Notes: a model not told the origin generated them from the sequence alone. A stretch of DNA of 64,000 nt from Acetobacter ghanensis (GCF_001499675.1 NZ_LN609302.1:1-64000), one strand, 5' to 3'; shown: positions 26,294-34,878, counted from the stretch's first letter. Made by a program: numbers and translations.

Positions 26294-27890
26294 GCTGTTC
26301 TGCTCTTTTTGCCGAAGGCGCGTTGACGGGCGGTGGTGTGCTGCTGGCCTGCATGGGCCGGGCAAGCCCCGCCGTGCGGTACAGGCTGTGGGCATCCGCC
26401 GCCTCCCGCGTGCGGGCCTCGTGCGGGGTAATTTTGCCCGAGCGGATGTTGGCCGTGTCCATGTCGGTTTTGGTTTTTTCCACCGCCGCCGCCTCCTGTT
26501 CGGACATCTGCCACAAAGGCACGAACTCAAAGTCCAGATCGGGGTCTATGGCCCCCCACAGGTTAAGCTGCACAAGCTGGAACAGCTTACGCAGCACAGG
26601 GGCCACGTGCGCCTCCTGAAAAGCGGCGATCTCATCATAAAAAACCCTGATCTCACCTTGGGAGGACGCATTAAGCCCCTGCGGCTGAATGCCAAACAGC
26701 TTGACCAGCGGAATACCCGGAATACCGGCCATAAACTCCTGCGACTGGGCCTGAAGCTCCGCAAGACCCGTGAGCGGGGCTGACTTTATGTCAAAATCCT
26801 CGCTCTCGCGGTCCAGCACAAAGGTGCCGTTGTTGCTCTGCCACGCGTTCATGGCCGCCACGCGGGCGGTTACGCTGTCTGCATCAATATCCGCATAATG
26901 CAGGCCGCCATCGGACTGCATGGTGCCGCTCATGTCGGTTTTTAAAATCTTGGTGGCGTAATTGCTCACCATGTCCGACACGGACTGCCGCGTGCGCAAA
27001 AAGTTGTGCACGTAGGTTTCCAACATCTGGGGCAGGGCCAGACCACCAAAGTTGAAGGCGGGTTTAAGAATGTCCGGCACCTCAAACGGCACCACACTCA
27101 GCAGGCGGGTGCTGTTCACAAGCACGCCCTGCACCCACCAGTCCGCCGGGCGGTAATAGTCCGCCCGGAGCGGGTTTTCCGCATTATAGCTGTTGGGCGT
27201 GGTCCATATGGGGTCTATGTTCACCAGCCGTTCAAGCTGGCCACGCGCCATGCCATGCGGTGTGGCCAACAAGGGCACGGCCTGCCCTGTATCGGTCAGC
27301 GGCACGCCACGCAGGCCAACCCATATGTGCCCCACGCCAAAGCCAAGCCCATGCACAATCTGGCGGCGCACCACATCGCGCACATGCAGGCGCAGAAACT
27401 CCACCTCCACCGCACGCAGGCGGGCCGCCGTCTGGGCCGCATCCGCCTGCACGCCATTACAGCGAAAGCGGATCCACGCGCGCGTGGCCTCACGCGCAAT
27501 AATTTCCACGGGTTTTCTAAACTCGGCGCGGAGCATCATGGCCGCAAGGGTGGGGTAGCCCTTAAAGGCGAGCCCCTGCTCCACAAAGCTGGAATCCATG
27601 CCATACGCCCCGGCGGCATAGGCCCCTAGCCCCGCATCCATAGCCAGCGCGCCGGCCCCGCGCACGCCCCGTGGCGGCTGGTACGGCTGGAACAAAAGGG
27701 CCGCCCGGTCCTGCATGGTTGGTGGAAGCTGTGCAGAACGCCCCCAGCCCAATGCCGCGCCAAGGCCCAAACGCCTAGAACGCGGCTTTGCCACCGGGCC
27801 GTTGAGCACCGGCTCCGTGCGTGTAGAACCTGCCCCGGTCTGGGGTGGTGCGCCCAAACACCCGCGCAGGCGGGCCAGCCAGTCTGTCAT
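26286..27890 (-). CDS. Portal protein, DUF1073 family
   Basis: This 534-residue protein shows the DUF1073 core: SFVEQGLAFKGYPTLAAMML, EIIAREATRAWIRFRCNG and VSDMVSNYATKILKTDMSGT. It also has GIPLVKLFGIQPQGLNASSQ and a C-terminal helix region. The family forms the portal ring through which DNA enters. Some databases label this family after the anti-CBASS protein Acb1, because fusions exist. I see no C-terminal HxT/HxS phosphodiesterase motif, so that activity is not supported here. It overlaps the terminase stop by four bases (ATGA). Confidence 0.85.
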   Translation of the reverse strand: MTDWLARLRGCLGAPPQTGAGSTRTEPVLNGPVAKPRSRRLGLGAALGWGRSAQLPPTMQDRAALLFQPYQPPRGVRGAGALAMDAGLGAYAAGAYGMDSSFVEQGLAFKGYPTLAAMMLRAEFRKPVEIIAREATRAWIRFRCNGVQADAAQTAARLRAVEVEFLRLHVRDVVRRQIVHGLGFGVGHIWVGLRGVPLTDTGQAVPLLATPHGMARGQLERLVNIDPIWTTPNSYNAENPLRADYYRPADWWVQGVLVNSTRLLSVVPFEVPDILKPAFNFGGLALPQMLETYVHNFLRTRQSVSDMVSNYATKILKTDMSGTMQSDGGLHYADIDADSVTARVAAMNAWQSNNGTFVLDRESEDFDIKSAPLTGLAELQAQSQEFMAGIPGIPLVKLFGIQPQGLNASSQGEIRVFYDEIAAFQEAHVAPVLRKLFQLVQLNLWGAIDPDLDFEFVPLWQMSEQEAAAVEKTKTDMDTANIRSGKITPHEARTREAADAHSLYRTAGLARPMQASSTPPPVNAPSAKRAEQHE

Positions 27891-29149
27891 CCGTTGTTTC
27901 CGCCTTTGCTGGAATGAAGAATGTGCCGGACTGTTCCGGCATTAAAGCGGGGCATGGTGCGCCGGTTATGGATAACGCCATCCAGCGCGTACCGCAGGGC
28001 GTCCATCCAGTGGTTGTGCGCGTCCTCCACAATGGGCAGGACATCCCCCGTATCTTTATCAACCCTATAGGAATATAAACGAAATTCCTCTGCCACTCGC
28101 CTACAGCGCGGATGCACCACAATACGGTCAAATGCCTTAAGCCGCGCTATGCCGTCTTCCACACTACCGGGCCATTTTTTGGCTGCACTAATGCGAAAAC
28201 CATAGGAGCGGGACAAAAAGCTTATGGTCTCCGGCCGTGCACCATCTGCCTTCCACGGCCATTGCCGGGCCTGCGGTATCTGGTCCAGCAGGGCGGGTAT
28301 GGCGTCCAGCTCCACGCCAACGCCCCCGGCCTCGTCATCCACATACAACGTGTTGCTGGTAATGTGGCAACGCAGGGCCGCCAGCGGGTCGCGCGCAAAA
28401 CCCCAGTCCACACCATAATAAAACCGGGTATCCTCCGGCGTAGCAAAGTCCTCCACAACAACCCGGCCTTTAAAGATCTGGGCGTTGGTAAAGGTCTGGT
28501 AGTCCCCCTCCCACACATGGCCGTATTCATCGGGGCGGCTGCGCAGGTCCTCCAACCGTTCTGTTGGCAAAGTCCCCTGCTCAAACCAGGGGTTATCCGA
28601 CCAGTTGGCACGCACCGCCACAAGGTCCGCACGGTCCGACCCCGCCCCACGAAAAAACGCATCCACCGCATCCTGCGGGGAATGTGGGTTCCACGATGCC
28701 CATATTTCCGCCCCCGCCTTGCGTAGCGTTGGCCGCAGCAACCGCCAGCTCTGGGCAGAGATGGACTGCGCCTCCTCCACCCATGCCCGGTCAAACCCTT
28801 CCAGCGACTTCAGACTTTCCGACGTATGGTTCTGCATTCCCTGAAAAATAATCAGCCCGTCACCGGGGGTTTTAATGGCCCTATCCTGCACATCAAAATA
28901 ACGTTGCAGGTTAAACTGCCTGATCTTATCAAGAATCAACTGGCGGGAGGACAACTGCGTGGACTTCTGCACCTCGCGCAGACACACCGTTCTGTGGCCT
29001 GCCAGCCTTAAATGCTCCTCCACCACGCATTCACCAAAAAAATGCGATTTACCAGACCCACGCCCCCCATAGGCCCCCTTATACCGGCAGGGGGACAGCA
29101 GAGGTGCAAACACCCGTGCTGTAGGAATTTTAAGGCTTGGTCTTCTCAT
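27887..29149 (-). CDS. Terminase large subunit, PBSX type
   Basis: This 420-residue packaging ATPase and nuclease has Walker A at GAYGGRGSGKSHFF (near residue 25), Walker B at DRAWVEEAQSIS and a motif III region at WASWNPHSPQDAVDAFF. The nuclease domain starts near FYYGVDWGFARDPLAAL and ends with VEDAHNHWMDALRYALDG, which contains acidic metal ligands. The ATG at 29149 overlaps the small subunit stop (ATGA). An upstream start would add 46 residues of Arg/Gly-rich, out-of-frame text and was rejected. Confidence 0.92.
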   Translation of the reverse strand: MRRPSLKIPTARVFAPLLSPCRYKGAYGGRGSGKSHFFGECVVEEHLRLAGHRTVCLREVQKSTQLSSRQLILDKIRQFNLQRYFDVQDRAIKTPGDGLIIFQGMQNHTSESLKSLEGFDRAWVEEAQSISAQSWRLLRPTLRKAGAEIWASWNPHSPQDAVDAFFRGAGSDRADLVAVRANWSDNPWFEQGTLPTERLEDLRSRPDEYGHVWEGDYQTFTNAQIFKGRVVVEDFATPEDTRFYYGVDWGFARDPLAALRCHITSNTLYVDDEAGGVGVELDAIPALLDQIPQARQWPWKADGARPETISFLSRSYGFRISAAKKWPGSVEDGIARLKAFDRIVVHPRCRRVAEEFRLYSYRVDKDTGDVLPIVEDAHNHWMDALRYALDGVIHNRRTMPRFNAGTVRHILHSSKGGNNG

Positions 29150-29598
29150 TTTCCTTTTCCCACCGGGTCCACAATTACCCGCCGGATGGTGCGTGGCCTG
29201 CCATCGGCCTGTGCGGCAGGCTCCACCGTGGCCTCGGCCGCCGCTTTTTCGCCGTAACGGGAGGGTGCACGTTTGGACATAATCCATTTAAGGGTTTCTA
29301 TCCGCAGGCGCATGGCGGCGGTATCATCCCCGCTAATGCTCTGCACCTCCTGCAAAAGCCGGTCCTCAAACGCCTCCGCCGCCAGCACACGTGCGCGGGC
29401 ATAACGGGTAGCCAAAGCCTGATTGGTGCGCAGGCTGTGGCGCATTTGCTCCCATGCTGGCATCCCCGCCTGCGTGCTGATCTGCCGCAGCGTCTGCCCC
29501 TCCTCCGCCAGACTGAAGATGCGCTCCCACTGTTCAGGCGTAATGGACAGATCGGGTTCTGGCGTGCTGGGAGCGGATGTTTTTTTGCAGGCAGGCAT
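29146..29598 (-). CDS. Terminase small subunit
   Basis: This is a 150-residue DNA-binding protein with a helix-turn-helix-like N-terminal part (WERIFSLAEEGQTLRQISTQ, then AGMPAWEQMRHSLRTNQAL). The C-terminal half (RIETLKWIMSKRAPSRYGEK) is typical of small terminase subunits. I chose the ATG at 29598, where the family-like N-terminus begins after a basic stretch; the frame stays open further upstream. It overlaps the large subunit by four bases. Confidence 0.82.
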   Translation of the reverse strand: MPACKKTSAPSTPEPDLSITPEQWERIFSLAEEGQTLRQISTQAGMPAWEQMRHSLRTNQALATRYARARVLAAEAFEDRLLQEVQSISGDDTAAMRLRIETLKWIMSKRAPSRYGEKAAAEATVEPAAQADGRPRTIRRVIVDPVGKGK

Positions 29599-29953
29599 GG
29601 GGAGCACTCTTGCTGTGTAGGGTGGACCTGCGCGGCCAGCCCCCTTCCGCCGTCTGGCTGGTACGCTCCCGCATAATCGTGGCGTGAATACGCTGCATGG
29701 TGGACGGGGGCAGTTGCCCCACAACCGGGGCACGCACCTGCCGGGCCTGCACAACGCAGCGCACACGCACATCTGGCGGCAGGTTAGCCTGCGCGCTTTC
29801 GCACCAAGATAGAGAGACATCGGCCCTATGCCGTGTATTTTCCGCTGGTGGCACCATAAAGCAGAGCAACGCCTGCCCTGCATGAACACCAACGCACACC
29901 GCATCCGTGCGGCTCAGGCGCACAACATCGGCATAACAAATTGACTGGGTCAT
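29534..29953 (-). CDS. Phage protein of unknown function upstream of terminase
   Basis: This 139-residue frame starts MTQSICYADVVRLSRTDAVC after a GGAAAA ribosome binding site. It reads coherently to about residue 115 (TMQRIHATIMRERTSQTAEG) and then overlaps the small terminase gene for 65 bases. It contains several cysteines and could be a small regulatory or nuclease-like protein, but I recognise no family. It is the first gene after the terminator at 30,009-30,037. Confidence 0.5.
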   Translation of the reverse strand: MTQSICYADVVRLSRTDAVCVGVHAGQALLCFMVPPAENTRHRADVSLSWCESAQANLPPDVRVRCVVQARQVRAPVVGQLPPSTMQRIHATIMRERTSQTAEGGWPRRSTLHSKSAPHACLQKNIRSQHARTRSVHYA

Positions 29954-30008
29954 GAATTTTCCAAAAACCGGAGAATGCGGTTTGTGCACCGCGCTGCGCC
30001 CAGCCCAT

Positions 30009-30037
30009 AAAAAAAGCCGCCCGATGAGGGGGCGGCT
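30009..30037 (-). terminator. Strong hairpin terminator between early and late phage genes
   Basis: The minus strand reads AAGCCGCCC, a six-base loop and GGGCGGCTT followed by T7, covering 30,009-30,038. It lies between the candidate late regulator (30,161-30,766) and the packaging genes, where antitermination control is common in phages. Confidence 0.85.
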
Positions 30038-30160
30038 TGCTGCTCTGGCGCAGGAATTCCAATGTAGGTATTTACATACTCAGGCTGCGCGCACATGGCA
30101 AGGGGAAAAAACGCATTCTCTTATTTTTTTGTTATACCCTCTTTTATACCGTTATCTTTT

Positions 30161-30766
30161 TCAAACCCTCACTGTCTTTTCCATCTGGGGTGACTGGGGT
30201 TTGCGGTCACGCACCTTGCGCCGCAAAGTGGCATAAAACCCCTCCAGTTGCTCCAGCAACATCGCGCACTGGGCAGAAACCTTAAGCCGCGCACGCGCAT
30301 CGGACAGATGCGGGAAAATAATCCGCCCGATCTGCATGAATGACAGCTCATCCACCAGCATCAGCTTAAGCCGCACCTCCGCGCAGGCTCCCAGTGCATG
30401 GCGCACATCGGCCAGACGGCCCGCAGCATGGGCGCGCGTCATCTGCCACGAAACATCATCATGCCGCGTCAGGGTGCTGGGTTTGTGGTTGGCCGGGTAT
30501 TCAATATGCCCCACATAGGCAAACACCCAGTCCCTATACCAACGTTCTGCTGCATTGGCGGCATCCTGCGTAATGTCCCGCGCATTCAGCAACGCCTGCA
30601 CTGTTGTTAACACCCGTAACGGACGCCCCGGCACAAGAGGATCTTGTGCAAAAACGGATTTTTCCATCCGCTCCGCTGTTGGTCCATAATCCCCCTGCGC
30701 GGACAAAAGACCAACCGAAGGGTCTACCGCCCGCTTTTTGGAAACCTGCGTGTAGGGTGTGCTCAT
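30161..30766 (-). CDS. Putative phage late-gene regulator with HTH-like C-terminus
   Basis: This 201-residue protein starts MSTPYTQVSKKRAVD. Residues about 60-150 form a helical domain (ARDITQDAANAAERWYRDWV), and residues about 150-190 contain LSFMQIGRIIFPHLSDARAR, a likely helix-turn-helix resembling sigma region 4 or DUF6456-like proteins. Its location directly before a strong terminator and the packaging operon fits an antiterminator or late transcription activator. This role is inference. The alternative start at 30832 was rejected because the text before MSTPY looks non-coding. Confidence 0.6.
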   Translation of the reverse strand: MSTPYTQVSKKRAVDPSVGLLSAQGDYGPTAERMEKSVFAQDPLVPGRPLRVLTTVQALLNARDITQDAANAAERWYRDWVFAYVGHIEYPANHKPSTLTRHDDVSWQMTRAHAAGRLADVRHALGACAEVRLKLMLVDELSFMQIGRIIFPHLSDARARLKVSAQCAMLLEQLEGFYATLRRKVRDRKPQSPQMEKTVRV

Positions 30767-30854
30767 TTCTATAAAATCCTTGCGTGGACCTGCCTCCACG
30801 CCATTGGGGACAGCAGGCCAAAACCTGTTCAAAATTTTGTGATTCTGAGTGGAT

Positions 30855-31421
30855 TCAGGAGATGTTTTTCATATAATCCACATTATCCACAGGGTTGTAC
30901 ACAGGGTGGGCGCCGTGGCGCTGCTCCCATTGCGCCCAGCGCTCCTGTTGCGCGCGCTCTTGCGCAGCACGCCGGTCGGCCTCCGCCACCAGCAGGTTCA
31001 GGCGGCCATAAAGCGCGCGTGCCGCACCACATCGCCCCTCCAGCAAAGCCACAAGCTGCGCCGCAGATGGAAAAAACGTAAACGTCACCAGAGCCTGCCG
31101 CACGGCCACACTGGTCCATGCCAGCGCGGGCACCGTGGCACAGGCCGTAACCAGCGCCACACAGCGCAGTTGCAGCGCCACACCGGGCAGCGGGTTGGCA
31201 ACACCTGCGTTCAGCATTTCCGCAAACTCCTCCACTACATGGGTGAGTTCCCGCTCTGGTAATGGGGCCAGCGCGCGCGCCAATGCGGGCAGCACAGTGC
31301 GAGCCTCCTCCAGCACGCAGATGGGGGGCGCAAACCCACCGGGCCGAAAGCCATCCAGCACACCAACCAGTGCTGGGCTCATATGGGGCAGCGGGCTGGC
31401 CTTGCAGTGCAGCACGGTCAT
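30855..31421 (-). CDS. Phage protein of unknown function in the replication region
   Basis: This is a 188-residue helical protein (TVLPALARALAPLPERELTH, then HVVEEFAEMLNAGVANPLPG and AEADRRAAQERAQQERWAQW). The Gln, Arg and Glu rich C-terminus is probably a coiled coil. It overlaps the DUF1376 stop by four bases (ATGA), so it is co-translated with that gene. No catalytic motif is seen; a replication or DNA-binding role is only positional inference. Confidence 0.6.
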   Translation of the reverse strand: MTVLHCKASPLPHMSPALVGVLDGFRPGGFAPPICVLEEARTVLPALARALAPLPERELTHVVEEFAEMLNAGVANPLPGVALQLRCVALVTACATVPALAWTSVAVRQALVTFTFFPSAAQLVALLEGRCGAARALYGRLNLLVAEADRRAAQERAQQERWAQWEQRHGAHPVYNPVDNVDYMKNIS

Positions 31422-32080
31422 CCCTCCTCCTTTTGCCCCATTGCACGCAGGCCAAGCCGCTCCGCCTGCTCCTCCAACGGGTGCGGCGCACGCCCCGCTG
31501 CCCGGCCTGCCCGCCCACGGGTTTTGCCCCGTAGTGCCAGCCCTTGCGTTAAACCGCCTGTATTCTCCTGCCCCGAACGGCGTGAGGGAGTCTCCCTTTC
31601 ACTCTCCCTCTCCCTTGCATGTGCGTCGGCATTGCCGTGGCATATGGCCTCCGGCTCCCGCCCCCAGCGGCGGGCGGCGCGGGCGCGCTGGGCCAGACGG
31701 GCCTTCCATGCCTGATTGGCTTTTTCCGCAATAACCGGATGGTAAAGCCGCCCGTCCGAGCAGACCACCCAGCCATGCAGGGCAACAGCCCGCAGCGCAG
31801 GCCACCGCCCACCCGCACCGGACAGATGCGCTAAAACCCGGTCATTATGCGGCAGGCTCCCTGCGGGCACCTGCTGCCACGCCTTGCACCACAGGGCGAC
31901 GGCGCACTTAAACCCATCCCCCGTGCTGAGGGCGAACAGGTCGCTATCCAACAGGCGGCAGGTATCAAGCGGCATAAATGGTAGCCCCCGCAAATCGCTC
32001 TGTGGCGGGGTCAGGGGGGCCGGGGGTGGGCTGTGCGGCCCTTGCGCCCCGTCTGGCAGACTGGTATGTGCGTTGTTCAT
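31418..32080 (-). CDS. DUF1376-family phage replication-type protein
   Basis: This 220-residue protein has PFMPLDTCRLLDSDLFALST, then FKCAVALWCKAWQQVPAGSL and LHGWVVCSDGRLYHPVIAEKA. That is the DUF1376 pattern found in phage early regions, often linked to replication. The C-terminal half is basic and Arg rich. Two ATG codons (32086 and 32080) lie inside the operator cluster, so the repressor should control this gene. It is divergent from the repressor gene. Confidence 0.8.
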   Translation of the reverse strand: MNNAHTSLPDGAQGPHSPPPAPLTPPQSDLRGLPFMPLDTCRLLDSDLFALSTGDGFKCAVALWCKAWQQVPAGSLPHNDRVLAHLSGAGGRWPALRAVALHGWVVCSDGRLYHPVIAEKANQAWKARLAQRARAARRWGREPEAICHGNADAHARERESERETPSRRSGQENTGGLTQGLALRGKTRGRAGRAAGRAPHPLEEQAERLGLRAMGQKEEG

Positions 32081-32096
32081 GCACATAATGTGCGTA
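32066..32096. promoter_or_regulatory. Operator cluster between repressor and early genes
   Basis: The half-site ATGTGCG and its complement occur three times within 31 bases: ATGTGCG at about 32066, ATGCACAT at about 32079 and ATGTGCGTA at about 32088. A related TACGCAC lies near 32134. The same sequence forms the palindrome at 32988-33006. These are good candidates for repressor binding sites; no experiment is implied. Confidence 0.65.
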
Positions 32097-32164
32097 TTAA
32101 AAATACAAACTGCAAGCGGTTTTTACGCACTGACATGCACGACACTTTTGCTCACAATGCAGAC

Positions 32165-32934
32165 ATGAACCAGAATCGGGTCACAGACAGGCTTAAAACC
32201 CTGCGCGAGCGCGCCGGATACACGGTTCGTGAATTTGCGCGCGAACTGGGGTACGGGGAGAAGTTCTCCTCCTACCGCATGTACGAAACCAGCTACAAAA
32301 AGGATGTGCTACCCCTGCCCATGGTCAAAACCATGGTGCCGCTGCTGAGTGGCCGGGGCGAACCGCCCATTACGGCCAACGAGGTGTGGAGCCTTGCGGG
32401 CGTTACGGCGGGCGAGTCCGGCCTCGTCGCCAGAGTAACACCCCGACCAGCGCCGCCTCCGCCACAACCCTGTGCGGAGGACCTGCCCCCCGCTGGCTCC
32501 AACCGCATTGCCATACCGGAATACGATGTTATTACATCCGCCGGGCCGGGCTGTGTGCCGGTCCTGTGCTCCCCGCAGGACGGGCTACGCCCTGTGGAAC
32601 ACTGGACCCTTCCGCGCGGCTACGTTGCGGCGTTTTCCGAAACCCCAGACACGCTGGCCATTGTCCGCGTAGCGGGGGACAGTATGGAACCGGACTACCA
32701 GTCCGGCGACCGGGTGCTGGTGGATACCGCCCACCGTATTCCCTCCCCCCCGGCGTGTATGTGCTGTGGGACGGGTTTGGCCTTGTGCTCAAACGGCTGG
32801 AGCTAATCCCCGGCATGGAGGAACCACGGCGAGTGCGGATTATGAGCATTAACGCCGCCTACTCCACTTACGAGCTGACACTGGACGAAATCAGCATCAA
32901 CGGCCGTGTGGTTGGCAAATGGACATGGAAGTAA
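32165..32934 (+). pseudogene. S24-family phage repressor, frameshifted at a C7 run
   Basis: The N-terminus MNQNRVTDRLKTLRERAGYT is an XRE-type HTH. The C-terminal S24 peptidase domain has the catalytic Ser in VAGDSMEPDYQSGDRVLV. At C7 (32745-32751) the frame breaks and the first frame ends at 32806 with unrelated Cys-rich text. Adding one C restores PSPPGVYVLWDGFGLVLKRL and the family-like end up to 32934, including the likely catalytic Lys. As written the product lacks the Lys and could not self-cleave. Whether this is real or a sequence error cannot be told from one sequence. Confidence 0.85.
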
Positions 32935-32981
32935 CCCGGCACGCACCATAGGTGACACCACACGTCTGCGTGTTCTCCCTC

Positions 32982-33010
32982 TTGATTTGTGCGTTTATTA
33001 CGCACATATT
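32982..33010 (+). promoter_or_regulatory. Promoter with palindromic operator in its spacer
   Basis: TTGATT (32982-32987) and CATATT (33005-33010) are 17 bases apart and resemble a sigma-70 promoter. The 19-base palindrome TGTGCGTTTATTACGCACA (32988-33006) fills the spacer. Repressor binding would block RNA polymerase. A GGGAG ribosome binding site and TTG start follow at 33,026-33,037. Confidence 0.7.
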
Positions 33011-33036
33011 GAGCCATACTGTAGAGGGAGACTGCT

Positions 33037-33336
33037 TTGAAACCGTACACAACCTGCCCTGACCATTCACCCACACCGCAGGTTGATACTTATACCCTTG
33101 CAGCCCAGCGCGGCCTGTTCAGCACCGATACGCTGCCCAGCGCCACGGCGCAGGAGCTTGCCCGTTACGAGCAGGCCATCCTGCACCTGCGCGCAGCCAG
33201 CCACAGCCTGCAATGGCCCTTTTACACCAACACCGCCTTTGCGGCCGACCAACACCGTTACTGCGAGGAAAGCATAGGTGAGATTGTGCAAACCGTGCGT
33301 GACCTACTGGAACGCCAACAACAGCCTTTGGGGTAA
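33037..33336 (+). CDS. Small repressor-controlled phage protein
   Basis: This is a 99-residue protein started by TTG at 33037 after a good GGGAG site. It is soluble and helical (ATAQELARYEQAILHLRAAS, then EESIGEIVQTVRDLLERQQQ). I recognise no family. The promoter spacer holds the operator palindrome, so it is likely an early or lysogeny-switch gene. It converges on the minus-strand lysis-type genes. Confidence 0.65.
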   Translation: MKPYTTCPDHSPTPQVDTYTLAAQRGLFSTDTLPSATAQELARYEQAILHLRAASHSLQWPFYTNTAFAADQHRYCEESIGEIVQTVRDLLERQQQPLG

Positions 33337-33589
33337 CGCCACACCAGCAGCCGGGCGGGCATAAGGCACCGGCTCACACTCGCCTCCCCCGCTCTTCCGG
33401 CCTGAGCGCAGGACTCAGTCTTTAAGGCCTGAAGATTGACTATATTCCCGCGGCATAAACTCATCCTCCTGAAAGGAAATTTTCTAAATCGATATATTGA
33501 GCGCGGAAACATTGGTAAGCGGCCATTCGTGCGGCTGGGTTTTCACACGCAGAGAAAGCGCTTCCAGAACAAAGTCTGGGACTAAACGC

Positions 33590-33709
33590 CTAGTCTGGCC
33601 AGCCACCGTCACGCTGGGCGAGCAGGCGCAGGGTTACGGCCAGCGCAACCCCCACCAGCCCGACAAGCCCCCCACCCAGCACCATACCGCACTCAAAATC
33701 CACACTCAT
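33590..33709 (-). CDS. Small membrane protein (39 residues), translationally coupled
   Basis: The ATG at 33709 overlaps the stop of the upstream 66-residue gene (ATGA). The product has one hydrophobic segment of about 20 residues (VLGGGLVGLVGVALAVTLRL) and a short polar tail RDGGWPD. In this place it could be a small spanin, holin-type or lysis helper protein, which are often this short. No family is recognised. Confidence 0.55.
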   Translation of the reverse strand: MSVDFECGMVLGGGLVGLVGVALAVTLRLLAQRDGGWPD

Positions 33710-33906
33710 GATGCCTGAATAGCTGTGTTGTCAGCCTGACATTTGGCAAATATGGCCGCAATATCCGCATCACTGGGGCCCGTGCCGCTTTTGCTTTGCT
33801 CAATGGCGCTCAACACCGTGTTGTAAGCCTCCGGCCCATATTTTTCCGCCAAAGAGACAACGGTGCCCACAATGCCCAGAATGGCGCTAATTTCTGCTGC
33901 GGTCAT
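33706..33906 (-). CDS. Small phage protein upstream of the 39-residue membrane gene
   Basis: This 66-residue protein begins MTAAEISAILGIVGTVVSLA and has a middle region SDADIAAIFAKCQAD. The N-terminal part is hydrophobic and could be membrane-associated. It lies three bases after the lipoprotein gene stop and couples to the 39-residue gene, so it belongs to the same small operon. The family is not recognised. Confidence 0.55.
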   Translation of the reverse strand: MTAAEISAILGIVGTVVSLAEKYGPEAYNTVLSAIEQSKSGTGPSDADIAAIFAKCQADNTAIQAS

Positions 33907-33909
33907 GCT

Positions 33910-34338
33910 TCAGTTACTCCCGGTTGTGGTCGTTGTCGTGGTCGCCGCACCTGCGGCCACAGTGGCGGTTGCCCCGCAGCTTTGGGGGGTAGTCCCTGCC
34001 GTAAGCCCTGCCCAGCAGGAGGAAAAAGATGCAAAATCCGCCTGAAGGGCCGCCACGGCGGTTTCGGCCAGAGTGCTGCCGTTCTGGGTTGCCTGCTCCA
34101 GTGCGGCAAGTTCGTTCAGCACAGTCTGGCTGGCTTTGCGGGCAAGCTCTTTCTGCCCGTCGCTCAGACTGACACCCGGCACATGCCCTGCCATAACATC
34201 GGGCATGGGGCTGGCCAGCACGTGGTAAGCGCTGGCCGTATCGTACACAGCCTGCCGCAACTTGCCCTGTGCGGTTTGCGCGCAGGAACACAGCAGGCAC
34301 AAAGCCGCAAGGCTGCCTGCAAACACATAGTTTTTCAT
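33910..34338 (-). CDS. Phage-encoded lipoprotein
   Basis: This 142-residue protein has a lipoprotein signal (LAALCLLCSCAQ, lipobox Cys near residue 19) and a helical soluble part (LSDGQKELARKASQTVLNEL). It ends in an Ala/Thr-rich tail. Outer-membrane or spanin-type lipoproteins are typical of phage lysis cassettes, but no partner inner-membrane spanin is clear. The neighbour at 34363-34725 has transmembrane segments, which supports a lysis role. Confidence 0.65.
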   Translation of the reverse strand: MKNYVFAGSLAALCLLCSCAQTAQGKLRQAVYDTASAYHVLASPMPDVMAGHVPGVSLSDGQKELARKASQTVLNELAALEQATQNGSTLAETAVAALQADFASFSSCWAGLTAGTTPQSCGATATVAAGAATTTTTTTGSN

Positions 34339-34362
34339 AAACTCTGATCCGTCAGAAAAATT

Positions 34363-34725
34363 TCAAGATGTTGCCGTCTTGTCCGCCACGGCATTGGTGG
34401 CGGACACATCCGGCTGGGATGCGTTGCTGCCGCTCAAAACAGGCGTTTTTACAAGGTGGGTTGCCATATACGGCACGGCGTACTGCACCCCCAGACCCGC
34501 AACCCGCACGATCTGATACACCACCACCAGAACCCGGTTGTGCACAGGGGCTGGCACCGCAGCGGTTATGGCCGCGCATGTCACCATGCCCGCGCAAATA
34601 ACAAGCGCCATGTTTTGTGGCAGTGCGGCAAAAAATGTAGGAATAAACGCAACAATAGCAGCCACCTTGGCTGTGTTACGCGTTGTGGAGCCCGCAACAG
34701 GTGCGGACTGGCCTGTATTGGCCAT
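34363..34725 (-). CDS. Holin-like phage membrane protein
   Basis: This is a 120-residue protein starting MANTGQSAPVAGSTTRNTAK. It has two or three hydrophobic segments (VAAIVAFIPTFFAALPQNMA, LVICAGMVTCAAITAAVPAP and VLVVVYQIVRVAGLGVQYAV) and a polar C-terminus. Size and layout fit a holin. It would act with the endolysin, which sits at the other prophage end and is adjacent only when the phage genome is circular. Holin identity is inferred. Confidence 0.6.
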   Translation of the reverse strand: MANTGQSAPVAGSTTRNTAKVAAIVAFIPTFFAALPQNMALVICAGMVTCAAITAAVPAPVHNRVLVVVYQIVRVAGLGVQYAVPYMATHLVKTPVLSGSNASQPDVSATNAVADKTATS

Positions 34726-34846
34726 AGCTAAGGCCTCCCCTTTGGCTGGTTGATCGTTGCCACAAACCGCACCATGCTCAACGGGAGCTGCCCAAGGCGC
34801 AAAAGCGCCCATTACCCCAGACAGAACACCTTAAGACCCTGCATAC

Positions 34847-34878
34847 AAAAAAACCTGCTCCCAACACGCAGGAACAGG
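34847..34878 (-). terminator. Hairpin terminator at the right edge of the prophage
   Basis: On the minus strand CCTGTTCC and GGAGCAGG (34854-34861 and 34871-34878, one G-U pair) form a stem followed by T7 (34853-34847). No minus-strand gene is evident just upstream. It would lie downstream of the endolysin if the prophage ends were joined. Confidence 0.55.

Noticed and set aside
26286..27890. Reading the portal as an anti-CBASS Acb1 phosphodiesterase
   Set aside because: DUF1073 is annotated under that name in some databases, but no HxT/HxS pair is visible in the C-terminus and the gene order is that of a portal.
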